Notes: generated by a model from the sequence alone, not told the origin. 50,760 nt of DNA from Bacteroidota bacterium (GCA_023458215.1 JAEXAJ010000171.1:1-50760), one strand, 5' to 3'; positions 8,294 to 17,996 are shown, numbered from the stretch's first letter. Translations and numbers: made by a program.

Positions 8294-8430
8294 ATCCTAA
8301 TTTAAAATGGAAGTATCTATAAATTCACTTTACAAAGATACAACATCGCAAAGACGATGTCAAGTGTTTCGACAATTATTTTCAGACTCCGCTTTTGTTT
8401 AATTAGCGCAACTCTGATAAGTCTATCATT

Positions 8431-8525
8431 CTGTCATGCTGGGCGCAGTCGAAGCATCTCTTTTCCTTGTATAAAGAGTAGGTGTATGAAGAGAGGAGAT
8501 CCTTCGACAAGCTCAGGATGACAGA
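8431..8525. repeat. Interspersed-type inverted repeat (TCATCCTGAGC...GTCGAAGGATCT family)
   Basis: The arms 8431-8460 and about 8496-8525 are imperfect complements, both close to the motif CTGTCATCCTGAGC, a few bases, then GTCGAAGGATCTC. I recall this motif as a widespread dispersed palindromic element in many bacterial genomes, including Bacteroidota. It lies just downstream of the alaS stop. Confidence 0.65.
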
Positions 8526-8590
8526 GCAAAGTGATAGCTCTATTCTGTTTTGATACAACCTCTCTTCTTCCTGTTGAATGATATGTGGAA

Positions 8591-11209
8591 TCAGATTCCT
8601 GCCAACTCTATCACCTTATCAACCGCAGCATTCAGCCCGTCCACATTCTTACCACCGGCTGTTGCGAAGTGGGGTTGACCGCCGCCGCCGCCTTGAATCA
8701 ACTTGGCAGCTTCCTTTACCAGATTACCTGCTTTCAATCCGCCGGCAACGAGGTTGTCGCTCAACATTACGGTCAGCATCGGCTTGCCATCATATTCTGT
8801 TCCGGCAACGAAGAAGAGGTCTTCTGTGATCTGACCACGCAACTGGAAAGCGATGTTCTTCACCGTTTCGGCGGGCAGCGGAGCACAGAACTTAATGACT
8901 TTCACGCCATTTACTTCCTGGATGCTGTTCAGTAATTTATCTTTCAGTTGAGATTCTTTCTCTTTCATAAAGTCTTCCACTTGCTTCTTCAGTCCGGCAT
9001 TCTCCTCAATATACTTATGGATAGTTCCGGCAAGGTCGGGAGCATTGTTGAAGAGAGCCTTCAAGTCACGCAATGTATCTTGAATGGTATCCATCATTTC
9101 TTCTACGCGTGCACCTGTGTAAGCTTCGATACGGCGTACACCGGCAGCTACAGAGCTTTCGCTCACAATCTTCACCATTCCGATGTTTCCGGTAGCGGCA
9201 ACGTGTGTACCCCCACAGAACTCTACCGATGAACCGAACTGGATCACACGAACATGGTCGCCGTACTTCTCGCCGAAGAGGGCGATGGCGCCGAGTTCCT
9301 TGGCTTCCTCGATGGGCATATTGCGATACTCCTGCAAAGGAATATTAGCGCGAATCTTGGCATTGGCTATATGTTCTACCTGACGAAGTTCCTCGTCCGT
9401 CACCTTCTGGAAGTGCGAGAAGTCGAAACGTAATGAATCCGGCGTTACCAATGAACCCTTTTGCTCTACATGCTCGCCCAATACTTCGCGAAGCGCAGCA
9501 TCCAGCAAGTGGGTAGCCGAGTGATTGGCGGCACAAGCAGCACGTTTGTCGGTATCTACGCAAGCCATCATCGGAGCTTCCAGATGTTCGGGCAACTTCT
9601 TGGTAAGATGGATAGGCAAGTTGTTCTCTTTCTTCGTGTCAATCACGTCGATTGTTTCGAACTCGCTCACCAATACACCGGTATCACCTACCTGACCACC
9701 ACTTTCGGCATAGAACGGAGTCTTGTCCAGTACAATCTGATACAGTGTTTGATTCTTTTGTTTAATCTGGCGATAGCGCAAGATGGATGTCTCGTATTCG
9801 GTGAAATCGTAACCAACGAACTCAGTTGTGCCTTCTTTCAACGTAATCCAGTCACCGGTTTCGATGGCGGCGGCGTTGCGGGCACGTGATTTTTGCTGCT
9901 CCATTTCGGCGTTAAACTCGTTGAGGTCGGCAGTCATGCCATTCTCGCGGAGAATCAGTTCGGTCAAGTCGAGCGGGAAGCCGAAGGTATCGTATAAAGT
10001 AAAGGCGTCTTTGCCGCTTACTTCTGTCTTGCCGGCAGCCTTGGCATCTGCCATGGTCTTGTCCAACAGACGGATACCGGTTTCGAGGGTGCGGAGGAAT
10101 GAGTCTTCTTCTTCCTTGATTACTTTCTCAATCAGTTCCTTCTGAGCGATCAGCTCAGGATAAGAACCGCCCATGTTCTCAATCAGTACGGGCAGGAGCT
10201 TGTACATGAAAGCCTGCTTCTGTCCGAGGAATGTATAACCGTAACGAACGGCACGGCGCAGGATGCGGCGGATGACATAACCTGCTTTTGCATTGCTAGG
10301 TAATTGTCCGTCGGTGATGGAGAAAGCAATGGTACGGATATGGTCGGCAATCACGCGCATGGCGATGTCTTGCTGTTCGTTCTTACCGTATGTAGTGCCT
10401 GCCATGGCGGCGATAGCTTTTAACATCGGCTGGAAAACGTCCGTATCATAGTTGGATGTCTTGCCTTGCAGGGTGCGCACCAAACGTTCGAAGCCCATAC
10501 CTGTGTCGATTACCTTGGCAGGAAGTCCTTCGAGGCTACCGTCGGCTTTGCGGTTGAACTGCATGAATACGAGGTTCCAGATTTCGATCACCTGCGGATG
10601 GTCTTTGTTCACCAGTTGGCTGCCGGGAACTTTCGCTTTCTCCTCTGCCGAACGAGAGTCCACATGAATCTCCGAACAAGGACCACAAGGCCCCGTATCA
10701 CCCATTTCCCAAAAGTTATCGTGCTTGTTGCCGTTGAGGATGTGATCTTTCGGCAAGAACTTTTCCCAAATAGCAGCGGCTTCGTTGTCGCGATCCAGCC
10801 CTTCGGAGGGACTGCCTTCGAATACGGTGGCATAGAGATTGGCAGGATCCAGTTTCAATACATCCACCAGGTATTCCCATGCCCATTCGATAGCTTCTTT
10901 TTTGAAATAATCGCCGAACGACCAGTTGCCCAGCATCTCAAACATGGTGTGGTGATAGGTGTCGTGACCTACTTCTTCGAGGTCATTATGCTTTCCGCTT
11001 ACGCGCAGACACTTCTGTGAATCCGCCACACGGGGGTATTTGATGGGTTGGTTACCCAAAATAATATCTTTAAACTGATTCATCCCAGCGTTGGTAAACA
11101 TCAGCGTGGGATCATCTTTAATCACCATCGGAGCCGAAGGCACGATTTGGTGACCTTTGCTTTCGAAGAAACTCTTGAAGGAGTTACGGATTTCGTTTGC
11201 TGTCAACAT
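8591..11209 (-). CDS. alaS: Alanyl-tRNA synthetase
   Basis: This 872-residue class II synthetase charges tRNA-Ala with alanine. The order is the usual one. The catalytic core starts with [12 protein letters not shown] and includes the motif 2 region. The editing domain has the zinc motif [12 protein letters not shown] (HxxxH, near residue 565) and the second part CGGTH (near residue 667). The C-Ala/DHHA1 domain has a [14 protein letters not shown] end. The length matches the family and no domain is broken. The ATG at 11209 gives the family's expected N terminus ([11 protein letters not shown]). Its leader contains a long nested hairpin and a -7 box, suggesting leader-based control of expression, which is inference. 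Confidence 0.98.
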   Translation of the reverse strand: MLTANEIRNSFKSFFESKGHQIVPSAPMVIKDDPTLMFTNAGMNQFKDIILGNQPIKYPRVADSQKCLRVSGKHNDLEEVGHDTYHHTMFEMLGNWSFGDYFKKEAIEWAWEYLVDVLKLDPANLYATVFEGSPSEGLDRDNEAAAIWEKFLPKDHILNGNKHDNFWEMGDTGPCGPCSEIHVDSRSAEEKAKVPGSQLVNKDHPQVIEIWNLVFMQFNRKADGSLEGLPAKVIDTGMGFERLVRTLQGKTSNYDTDVFQPMLKAIAAMAGTTYGKNEQQDIAMRVIADHIRTIAFSITDGQLPSNAKAGYVIRRILRRAVRYGYTFLGQKQAFMYKLLPVLIENMGGSYPELIAQKELIEKVIKEEEDSFLRTLETGIRLLDKTMADAKAAGKTEVSGKDAFTLYDTFGFPLDLTELILRENGMTADLNEFNAEMEQQKSRARNAAAIETGDWITLKEGTTEFVGYDFTEYETSILRYRQIKQKNQTLYQIVLDKTPFYAESGGQVGDTGVLVSEFETIDVIDTKKENNLPIHLTKKLPEHLEAPMMACVDTDKRAACAANHSATHLLDAALREVLGEHVEQKGSLVTPDSLRFDFSHFQKVTDEELRQVEHIANAKIRANIPLQEYRNMPIEEAKELGAIALFGEKYGDHVRVIQFGSSVEFCGGTHVAATGNIGMVKIVSESSVAAGVRRIEAYTGARVEEMMDTIQDTLRDLKALFNNAPDLAGTIHKYIEENAGLKKQVEDFMKEKESQLKDKLLNSIQEVNGVKVIKFCAPLPAETVKNIAFQLRGQITEDLFFVAGTEYDGKPMLTVMLSDNLVAGGLKAGNLVKEAAKLIQGGGGGQPHFATAGGKNVDGLNAAVDKVIELAGI

Positions 11210-11220
11210 TGTTATTTGAG

Positions 11221-11296
11221 TTTTTAAGTTTTTGAGTTGATGAGTTTTTTAAGTTGGTGAGCACTTAAAAAACGAAAGCACTCAAAAACTTAAAAA
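11221..11296 (-). promoter_or_regulatory. alaS: Nested hairpin filling the alaS leader
   Basis: Outer arms 11221-11237 and 11280-11296 are perfect 17-bp complements (TTTTTAAGTTTTTGAGT and its reverse complement). Inside them, 11245-11254 and 11263-11272 are perfect 10-bp complements, with 7-base internal loops on both sides and an 8-base apex. It ends 11 bases before the alaS start codon, so if transcribed it would come close to hiding the ribosome entry site. Confidence 0.7.
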
Positions 11297-11302
11297 GCGG
11301 TG

Positions 11303-11310
11303 CAAAGATA
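11303..11310 (-). promoter_or_regulatory. Bacteroides-type -7 box before alaS
   Basis: On the minus strand TATCTTTG matches TAnnTTTG exactly. No TTG is seen 19 bases upstream. A start site about 7 bases downstream would coincide with the outer base of the nested hairpin. Confidence 0.55.
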
Positions 11311-11362
11311 GTTCGTTTTTATTATTTATTCGTTATATTAAGGTGGGAAAATGCGTGGTGAA

Positions 11363-13351
11363 TCAGCGTATTGCCTTGTAAAACTCTCCGGGTGTCATCT
11401 CATATACACTCTTGAAGGCGGTGTGGAAGCGGCTGCGCGAGGAGAAACCGCAACATTCGCTCACTTCGTCAATCGTGAGTTGGGGTTGTTCCTCAAAGAG
11501 CTGGCGGGCATACTTCACGCGTTTCAGGTTGATGTACTCCGACACCGTAAGGCCGTCGGTGCAGCAGCGGATGGCGTTGGCTACGTAGGTGGCGTTGGTG
11601 TGGAGCAGTTGGGCGATGTCTTCCCGACTCAGCTTGGAGGTGGTGAAGAGTGCTTGTTCCTGAAGCAGGGCCTCTATGTTATGAAAGAGTTTCTCTTCCG
11701 GGCTGAGGGAGTCGTAGGGAAGGGCTTGTCTCATGGCTATCGTCTGCTGTTCGGCCATCTCCTGGCTGCGGATGCGGCGCACTAACTCCAGGTTCTTGCG
11801 GCTCAGGCGGCGGGAGTAGACTATATAGCCCGTAAGCATCAGCAGCAAGAGGGCACAGCCTGCCAGCAGGAAAAGAGTACGTTGGCGTCCGGCTTCAATG
11901 TGGGCGATGAGCAGGCGGTTCTGTTGTTCTTTCTTTTCGGTTTCGAAACTGATGTTGGCGGCGGTTAGCTGGCAAATCTTGGTGTGGCTCATCACCGAGT
12001 CGGCGAGCGACTGGTAGGTGGGCAGAAACTCGGCAAGCGCTTTGTCCTGGCCGGTGCGGCAGTAGCACTCGGTCAGCAGGCGGGCGCCGTCGGCAGCCAT
12101 GTGTAGTTCGCTGATGTCGAGCGAGCGGCTCAGGGCGGCTTTCAGCAGGGGGATGGCACGTTGCCACTGGCCGGCACGGGTGCAGACGGTGCCATAGCGG
12201 TAGTTGTAGAACGATTGGTGGTGGGGAGGCACTTGTCCTTCGAGCCGGGCGAGCATGTGTAGGGCTACGGGCAACGAGTCGGGCAGAAAACTGTATTCGT
12301 AGGCACGGTCTATCTGTGTCCACATCAGGAAGTATTCGCTGTTGGCGCGGCGGTAGCAACTGTCGGCTTTATCCAATGCCAGCAGGCAGGAGTCGCGCAG
12401 CCCCATGTCGGAGTAGATGGCTGCCTGATAGCCGAAGAAGCGGCCCACAAGGTTGTGGTTGATCTCTTTGGGGGCACGGTAGGTGGTGCCGATGGAGCAG
12501 TATTGCAAGGCTTGGCGGTTCAGTCCTAGGGTGCGGAAGGCGTTGGTCAGCGTTTCGGCGGTGAGCAGACGACCCCAGTCGTCGTTGCGGCTCACCGCCA
12601 ACGAGTCGGCCTGCCGGCAGAGGTCGATGCAGGGTTGGTATTTGCCTTGCATCAGGTAGATGTTGCCCAGGCGGGCAAAGGCTTGGGGCAGCAGGGAGTT
12701 GTAGGTGTGGGTGCGTAGGCTCAGGGTGATGGCGCTGTGCAATGCTTGTTCGGCACGGTTGCTGGCACTGTCGGTGCCCATGTAGGTGATGCCGGCGGCG
12801 GCCAGCCAGTAGCCTTCGTCGTGGCCGGTGCTGAGGTGGGTGGTATCTAGCTGCATGGCACGGTTCAGGTAGTCTACGGCTTCGTTGTGGCGGTTCAGTG
12901 CCATGAGCATTTGGGCTTTGGTCACCCACAGTCCCCGCTTGCAATAGGTTTCTACGATGGGCAGGCGCAAACGTTCGAGGCTGTCGAGGTGCCTGTAACC
13001 ACCTTCAAAGTCCATCAGAATGTTGAAGCCCACCAGGTGATAGCGCAAGGCGGTGTTGGCAAACCAGCGGGCTTCGTTTAGTGTCAAGGTGCCTTCGCCT
13101 TTAAGGCCGGGATTCACGATGTGTCCGTCCGCATCGGTGTAAGGCAGCTTCAGGGCAGAGTCGAGGTAGGGGATGGCTTCGCGGTCGCGACCTTCATCGC
13201 TCAGGCGGTCGGCCTGAGCGATGAGGTGGAGCGAGTCGCCCCGGAAGCGGGCGGTGTGTCGGTTATCAGTATTCGCGGCAGGCCGGCAAGCAGCCATCGT
13301 TCCCAATAGGGTGAGGACGAGCAGGCGGCAGGCGAGGCGAAGGTAGGTCAT
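11363..13351 (-). CDS. TPR / transmembrane / AraC-type DNA-binding regulator
   Basis: The 662-residue protein starts at the ATG at 13351, chosen over one 24 codons upstream because it directly begins the signal sequence MTYLRLACRLLVLTLLGTMAAC. The Cys22 context (MAAC) fits a lipobox. Residues about 60-470 are helical repeats of tetratricopeptide type (for example QALHSAITLSLRTHTY and RLGNIYLMQGKYQPCIDLCRQA). A membrane helix follows near residues 490-512 (TLFLLAGCALLLLMLTGYIVY), then a coiled linker and a C-terminal AraC-type double helix-turn-helix (about 600-660: LTVSEYINLKRVKYARQLF, EVSECCGFSSRSRF, MTPGEFYK). This puts a periplasmic TPR sensor on a cytoplasmic DNA-binding domain. It is last in the fimbrillin operon and probably controls it. 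Confidence 0.85.
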   Translation of the reverse strand: MTYLRLACRLLVLTLLGTMAACRPAANTDNRHTARFRGDSLHLIAQADRLSDEGRDREAIPYLDSALKLPYTDADGHIVNPGLKGEGTLTLNEARWFANTALRYHLVGFNILMDFEGGYRHLDSLERLRLPIVETYCKRGLWVTKAQMLMALNRHNEAVDYLNRAMQLDTTHLSTGHDEGYWLAAAGITYMGTDSASNRAEQALHSAITLSLRTHTYNSLLPQAFARLGNIYLMQGKYQPCIDLCRQADSLAVSRNDDWGRLLTAETLTNAFRTLGLNRQALQYCSIGTTYRAPKEINHNLVGRFFGYQAAIYSDMGLRDSCLLALDKADSCYRRANSEYFLMWTQIDRAYEYSFLPDSLPVALHMLARLEGQVPPHHQSFYNYRYGTVCTRAGQWQRAIPLLKAALSRSLDISELHMAADGARLLTECYCRTGQDKALAEFLPTYQSLADSVMSHTKICQLTAANISFETEKKEQQNRLLIAHIEAGRQRTLFLLAGCALLLLMLTGYIVYSRRLSRKNLELVRRIRSQEMAEQQTIAMRQALPYDSLSPEEKLFHNIEALLQEQALFTTSKLSREDIAQLLHTNATYVANAIRCCTDGLTVSEYINLKRVKYARQLFEEQPQLTIDEVSECCGFSSRSRFHTAFKSVYEMTPGEFYKAIR

Positions 13352-13389
13352 GGCAGTGTGTTTTTGAGGTGATGGACAAATATAGTGAT

Positions 13390-14523
13390 TTAATTTGAGC
13401 TTTCCATGCCTTCTACTGCCCAAGAGGCGTCGATGGCGTAAGAAAGACCGGTACCGCTGCCGTCAGGCTCGCTCACTTCGAGGCACACCGTGTTGTTGGC
13501 ACTGGCTTTGAAGACCATTACATCTTGAGCGCTGCTGCCGTCGGCAGGTTGCAGGTTTTTCAAGGTAACGACGAACTCTTTGCCGTTGCTGCCGTCCAAC
13601 TCATTGTTGTAACTGTCGAAATACTCGGCGTAACCATAGAAGTAAGCGTTGCCATCATTCCCGGTGGTAGCGGTGTAGATGTCGTCATCCGTTCTTTCAT
13701 CGGGATAGGAGAAGAATTGGGGACAGAAGAGTTGTACCTCGTCACCCGAACGTCCGGTGTAGATGCGCAAACGCTTGCCAAAGGAGAACCATGGGAAGAT
13801 AGCATTGGTATAATCGGTTGCCTCTGCTAGAGCTGTAGCTAATGTTTCGGGGGCGAAAGTGTTGGAAGTAGTGGTTTGCATACTCAGCCATAGCGGTGTA
13901 GTGCCGATGCTGACATCTGCTTTGCGAACAGGCATAATAGGAAGTTCCATACCTGCACCTATAGTCCAATCCTTCATGCCGGGTGCATAGAAAAGCGTAG
14001 TCATTATCATCATACTTTCTGCGTCTGCCAATGCAGACGGAAGTATGAAGCTGGTGTTGTTGCCGGCGGTTTTTAATAGCGGGGTATCCTTGTTGGTCGA
14101 GAGGGTTGGGTCATCTTCATTATTAAGTATCAACACAATATCGTCATCGCCTGCTTTCACTATCCAGGTGCTTTGCCGGGTTTCTCTGTCGGTTCCTTTA
14201 AAAACAAGGGTGGTGCCGACGGCGTATCCTATAATAGTAGAAGTTTCACTTTCACCTTCGCGCATAATCGTAATCGATGCCATTAGTTCATCGCCTTCCT
14301 CCCACTCATGGTCGCCCTTATCGAATCCGGGTACAATGCCGCGGGTGGTGGCTTTCTCGCCAAAGCCCGATAATCCCGCAGGTAGGGTGAAGGAGAGGGG
14401 GATGGCATGAGGAGCATCGGGTTTCTGTTCCGTCTCCGGCAGATCGTTTACGCAAGCACTAAAGGCAAGCGTGGCTGTAAGGGCAAGCGTGATTGCCCGG
14501 TTGAGTAGTTTATTTATCTTCAT
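13390..14523 (-). CDS. Fimbrillin-family lipoprotein
   Basis: This 377-residue secreted lipoprotein has signal MKINKLLNRAITLALTATLA and lipobox FSAC (Cys24). The layout is typical of Bacteroides fimbrillin-like proteins (PF13149 and relatives): a short linker after the Cys, a TTRG motif near residue 60 (a possible Arg-directed maturation point as in Mfa/FimA-type pilins), and a long beta-rich body with WEEGDEL-type phrases. It is the third fimbrillin-type gene in the operon, 12 bases after the 745-residue gene, and the regulator gene follows after a 38-base gap. It may be an anchor or tip subunit, but its exact place in the fibre cannot be read from sequence. Confidence 0.8.
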   Translation of the reverse strand: MKINKLLNRAITLALTATLAFSACVNDLPETEQKPDAPHAIPLSFTLPAGLSGFGEKATTRGIVPGFDKGDHEWEEGDELMASITIMREGESETSTIIGYAVGTTLVFKGTDRETRQSTWIVKAGDDDIVLILNNEDDPTLSTNKDTPLLKTAGNNTSFILPSALADAESMMIMTTLFYAPGMKDWTIGAGMELPIMPVRKADVSIGTTPLWLSMQTTTSNTFAPETLATALAEATDYTNAIFPWFSFGKRLRIYTGRSGDEVQLFCPQFFSYPDERTDDDIYTATTGNDGNAYFYGYAEYFDSYNNELDGSNGKEFVVTLKNLQPADGSSAQDVMVFKASANNTVCLEVSEPDGSGTGLSYAIDASWAVEGMESSN

Positions 14524-14535
14524 ATTCGTTCGTTT

Positions 14536-16773
14536 TTAGTTGGTTGGTTTTTTCACAAGGACGGGCAGGTCTGTTGCTGCATTTGCACCTGCTTGCCAAT
14601 GGTAAGGACATTTTAGTGCTTCGTTGCTTTGCCCGTTGTTGTAGGCGTCAATGGCATCATTCATGGCCTTGATGTTGTCGTCGGCATTCAGAGCGGTGTA
14701 GTCGGTAACGGCATCGATTTCGACAGAATATTTGTTGCTGGTGCCGTCTTGTGGGGCACTACCCCAGTTACCGGCGATGGTGCTGCCACCGCTTGTGTAG
14801 TTTTTCCCCACGATACTACCACCGTATGTACTGGCTGATACTTTCCCCGTATTCCAGCAACCGATGATGGAGGATTGATTATTGCTCCCTACAATGCCAC
14901 CTACCTCATTCTGACTATCCACTGTGACAGTGCTGGAGCAGGCTATGATGACGCCACCAAAACTATTGCCGCCTGCAATGCCGGCAATGTTTGCGGATGG
15001 AGCACTACTGATTGCATCTATACTACCCGACGCATGGCAGTTTATTAGAATACCACCGTTGTTGTTCCCTACAATGGCACCCGTTTGCAAAAGTGCATTG
15101 GAATTTTGGTTCTTCCTTATATCTATCTCTTTCATTGTTAAGTTTTTCACCACGCCGCCGTCATCTGTTCTACCGATAAGGGCCATATTACTACCGTGCT
15201 CTACGAACTTCATCCCCGAAATAGTCTTGCCATTCCCATCGAAAGTCCCCGTGTAATTGTAGCCTAGGGGCGTCCAGTTGCTTTCATCCTTATTAGCGGG
15301 TGCGGGCAGTACAATATTGCGCATCAGTGTGATGTTGGTCTTGTTTCGGTTTTCTTCATCTACCGGGTTATCGTCACCCGAACCGGGTGCCGGTGTAGGG
15401 ATATCGTTGTCGTTGTCATTGGGGTCGGTGGTACCGTTTATCCACTCCGCCAGTTCTTTTAATCCCTTTGCGGTGTATACCTCGTAGCTGTGTCCGCCAT
15501 TGTCACCTATACCTATATATTGATAGTCCATCACCAAGTCCGTCTCATTCTCCTGTTCTCCCCATCCGGGCAGTCCGTCTGGGGTGATAAAGGCGACTTG
15601 GGCTCTCGTGGTGTTGCTCACTTCTATCTTCAGCGGATAGCGTGTGTTAGCTTCCAGTATGCGCTGCTCGCTCTCGTCCCAACCTGCCAGGATGTTGTTG
15701 CCCGGTGTGTTGCCCTTGGCATCCGCTGAGGTGACAATTACAAACCCTGCAACGGTAGCTCCGGCGGGAATAATGGCTTGGCGGTAAGTGGTACCGTTTA
15801 CAGTGACGGCAGTGAAAGGCACGTAATACTCTTTATCGCTGGAGTAGTCTGAAGGCTCTAAGTTGGTAGCTTTTACGTATGCCCAAAGATACTTTAGCAA
15901 CTCGGGTTTACTCTCTCCGTCTATCTCTATATCTTCGTCCTTCAGGCGCATCAAAGCACCGGCATGAATGAGGTTGGCGCGTATCAAGCCCAAGGTAGGG
16001 CTATCTGGGTTGCGGTCGATGGCAATGCGTCCTTTAAGAACCTCTCCCTGGGCATCGGTCTCGCCTTCAATGCCTCCATCTTCGTTCATCGTACCTGTTT
16101 CTGCCACCAAGGCATCGAAGTAGAGGTGCTCTTTTACTTGTTCCGCTATGCCGGGAATGATGACGTATTGAGGGTTCTCATGCTGGGAGTCCGTACCACC
16201 CGGTTCACTGCCGGTCTCGATGTTAGCGCTAGAGGCATTGATATAAACCATTATCCCGTCTAAAAATCCATTACCATCATAGCCGGTAGCGCGAATCCGC
16301 ATGCGTGTCTTTGCCCATGACTCTCCTTCTTTATCTTCATCGGGACGCACGTAGAAGGTCGGATTATACAAACCTGTGTTGCCAAAAGTCCATGCACCGG
16401 TATCTTTATCCTTTTGGAAATTAGCTTCGTAGTGACTTGTTTTATCCAAGTCAGTACCGGTAAAGTTGTAGTTTGCATATAGCATGTCGCCATTTTCCAG
16501 CGAGCGGATAGCGGTGTTAGGGGGGCAGTTACGTATCCCACCGTCAACTTCGGCGCAATGGCTCGTTCCATCTTCAAAGACAGCACGGGTGGTAGCCCGG
16601 TTGTCTTGCAGTCCGTCTATGATAATTTGGCCGACGGTCAGTTGTCCGGCGGTTTGGGTGGGGTTGTTGCCTGCGGTGTATATCTCGTCGTTGCAGGCAC
16701 CGAGGCTCACGACCAGCAGTGTTGTGGCTGCCAGGGTGGTGAGGTTGTTCTTTATGATTCGGTTGATATTCAT
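14536..16773 (-). CDS. Fimbrillin-like lipoprotein with GLUG-repeat C terminus
   Basis: This 745-residue lipoprotein has signal MNINRIIKNNLTTLAATTLL and lipobox SLGAC (Cys27). Residues about 30-420 are fimbrillin-like, with an ATTRA motif near residue 60, an ENGDMLYANYNFTG strand and a long beta-rich body. From about residue 510 the protein changes to a right-handed beta-helix type region: TFDGNGKTISGM, then GLUG-like units such as TGAIVGNNNGGILINC, IAGGNSFGGVIIACSS, GGIVGSNNQSSIIGC and GGSIVGKNYTSGGS. GLUG repeats are common in surface adhesins. The combination suggests a pilus-associated adhesin or tip protein, which is inference. It starts 26 bases after the preceding fimbrillin gene. Confidence 0.8.
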   Translation of the reverse strand: MNINRIIKNNLTTLAATTLLVVSLGACNDEIYTAGNNPTQTAGQLTVGQIIIDGLQDNRATTRAVFEDGTSHCAEVDGGIRNCPPNTAIRSLENGDMLYANYNFTGTDLDKTSHYEANFQKDKDTGAWTFGNTGLYNPTFYVRPDEDKEGESWAKTRMRIRATGYDGNGFLDGIMVYINASSANIETGSEPGGTDSQHENPQYVIIPGIAEQVKEHLYFDALVAETGTMNEDGGIEGETDAQGEVLKGRIAIDRNPDSPTLGLIRANLIHAGALMRLKDEDIEIDGESKPELLKYLWAYVKATNLEPSDYSSDKEYYVPFTAVTVNGTTYRQAIIPAGATVAGFVIVTSADAKGNTPGNNILAGWDESEQRILEANTRYPLKIEVSNTTRAQVAFITPDGLPGWGEQENETDLVMDYQYIGIGDNGGHSYEVYTAKGLKELAEWINGTTDPNDNDNDIPTPAPGSGDDNPVDEENRNKTNITLMRNIVLPAPANKDESNWTPLGYNYTGTFDGNGKTISGMKFVEHGSNMALIGRTDDGGVVKNLTMKEIDIRKNQNSNALLQTGAIVGNNNGGILINCHASGSIDAISSAPSANIAGIAGGNSFGGVIIACSSTVTVDSQNEVGGIVGSNNQSSIIGCWNTGKVSASTYGGSIVGKNYTSGGSTIAGNWGSAPQDGTSNKYSVEIDAVTDYTALNADDNIKAMNDAIDAYNNGQSNEALKCPYHWQAGANAATDLPVLVKKPTN

Positions 16774-16799
16774 AATTCGTACGATTGTTATTGATGTTA

Positions 16800-17990
16800 T
16801 TACTCCTTTACGACGATTTCTTCGTCCGGTGCTGCATCTTCAAAGTCGATATCTGTATCGTATATTCCCATACCGTCTATATTTATATGCAACAGCTTGT
16901 CGATGACAATGTTGAAATAGTAGCGCAATCCGGGTTGGAGGCCATTGGCGAGGAAGGGCACTTGCTTGTAATAGAGTCGTTGGCTGATGACAGCTTGAGG
17001 AGTAGTGTATCCGGAGAGCGTGATGCTGAGGGTGAGGTAAGGTCCGGGGGCCTCGTCTTCGGGCAGGTCGATGTCGTTGTATTTAGTGGTAGGCAGTAGA
17101 GGCAGGTAGGCGTTGAGGTACTTGCCTGCTTCATACTCGGTGCTGTTGGCGGCCAGTTCCATGCAATTACTTATCTCCAACGTCATGGTTTGTGACGATC
17201 CGTCTTCGGCAAGGGTGATGTGCCGGGTAGGGTCCTGCTGCGTCAAGTCTACCAAGGCTTTGGTGGCAAACCAATACTTACTTTGTGTGGCACTGCTATG
17301 CTTCAGTTCAATCTTCGCCACTTCCCAATTACGGGTGGAAGCGTTGCGCACCCGGAAGCGCAGCAGCGGGCAGAGGTGCTTGAAGGTAAGTTGGGGCAGT
17401 TGGGCGGAGCCTCCGGTGCCGGACGTAAGGTCGGTAGGCAGTGTGCTCCGGGCATACATGTAGGCAAACTGACCGATGTGTGTAGAGGTATTCTCTTCAT
17501 AAATATGATCGAAGTCATACTCCTTGATGTTTGTTTGCGTTTGGGTAGCCTCTACCATCAGCGGCACCCGGGTGAGTTTCGTACCGTAGTTATCTCGCCA
17601 AGGGCTCATGGCATATACAACGTCATTGGCCGAGGCTGCGGGGATGTTTCCGGTGAAATCGGCGTGGGTGTCTTGGGCGGTTTCAGGGTCAAAGTCGGGA
17701 TCGATGTCGAACTCATTCCAACCGCTTCCTACGATAGTACCATTGGTCTTGCCGATTATCAGCGCCAGCTTGTCCTGCTCATCCCAGTGGAAGGTTTCTC
17801 CTTTACTCAGGTCTTCGTTGTCGGGAGTTACCGAGGCACGTGTGCTGGTTCCGGTAGTACTGCTTGCCCGCAAGCGTGCGGCAATCAAGGTGCCGGTGCT
17901 TGGTGCGCCTAGTTCGTTGGTGCATGCACCAATTGCCAGTGTAGCTGCTGCGGATAGCGCCAGTAGCCATGCGTTAGTTCCTGTTTTCAT
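16800..17990 (-). CDS. Fimbrillin-family lipoprotein
   Basis: This 396-residue lipoprotein has signal MKTGTNAWLLALSAAATLAI and lipobox IGAC (Cys23). A STRASVTPDNEDLSKGETFHW segment (about residues 50-70) is typical of fimbrillin-like proteins: it combines a possible Arg processing site with the start of the first beta domain, and is followed by WDEQDKLALI. The middle has the common phrase LTFKHLCPLLRFRVRN (about 205-220), seen in many Bacteroides fimbrillins. The C-terminal YYFNIVIDKL strand is also typical. It begins 6 bases after the stop of a 68-residue small protein gene, so the two are probably translationally linked. It is the likely major structural subunit by position, but this is inference. 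Confidence 0.8.
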   Translation of the reverse strand: MKTGTNAWLLALSAAATLAIGACTNELGAPSTGTLIAARLRASSTTGTSTRASVTPDNEDLSKGETFHWDEQDKLALIIGKTNGTIVGSGWNEFDIDPDFDPETAQDTHADFTGNIPAASANDVVYAMSPWRDNYGTKLTRVPLMVEATQTQTNIKEYDFDHIYEENTSTHIGQFAYMYARSTLPTDLTSGTGGSAQLPQLTFKHLCPLLRFRVRNASTRNWEVAKIELKHSSATQSKYWFATKALVDLTQQDPTRHITLAEDGSSQTMTLEISNCMELAANSTEYEAGKYLNAYLPLLPTTKYNDIDLPEDEAPGPYLTLSITLSGYTTPQAVISQRLYYKQVPFLANGLQPGLRYYFNIVIDKLLHINIDGMGIYDTDIDFEDAAPDEEIVVKE

Positions 17991-17996
17991 AGCCGG

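Larger units (their letters stand above)
7930..8590. other. Gene-free, repeat-rich intergenic stretch
   Basis: No convincing gene is present in these 661 bases. An open frame of 99 codons (8023-8322) runs through tandem and inverted repeats, and its product is of odd composition. The stretch contains a rightward terminator, a four-copy tandem repeat, a hairpin, a leftward terminator and a long inverted repeat, each listed separately. The section 8294-8430 shows nothing I can interpret. Confidence 0.7.

Noticed and set aside
8023..8322. A 99-codon open frame in the gap between the lipoprotein pair and alaS
   Set aside because: It runs through the tandem repeats and a hairpin and has odd composition rich in P, H, R and C. 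It has no ribosome site or promoter suited to it and no recognisable family. It is probably not coding.
12369..12944. Long open frames on several strands in the TPR-AraC gene, such as a 191-codon one
   Set aside because: The region is GC-rich with few stop codons in any frame. The alternative products are rich in P, R and H and have no domain, while the main frame has clear TPR and AraC domains.
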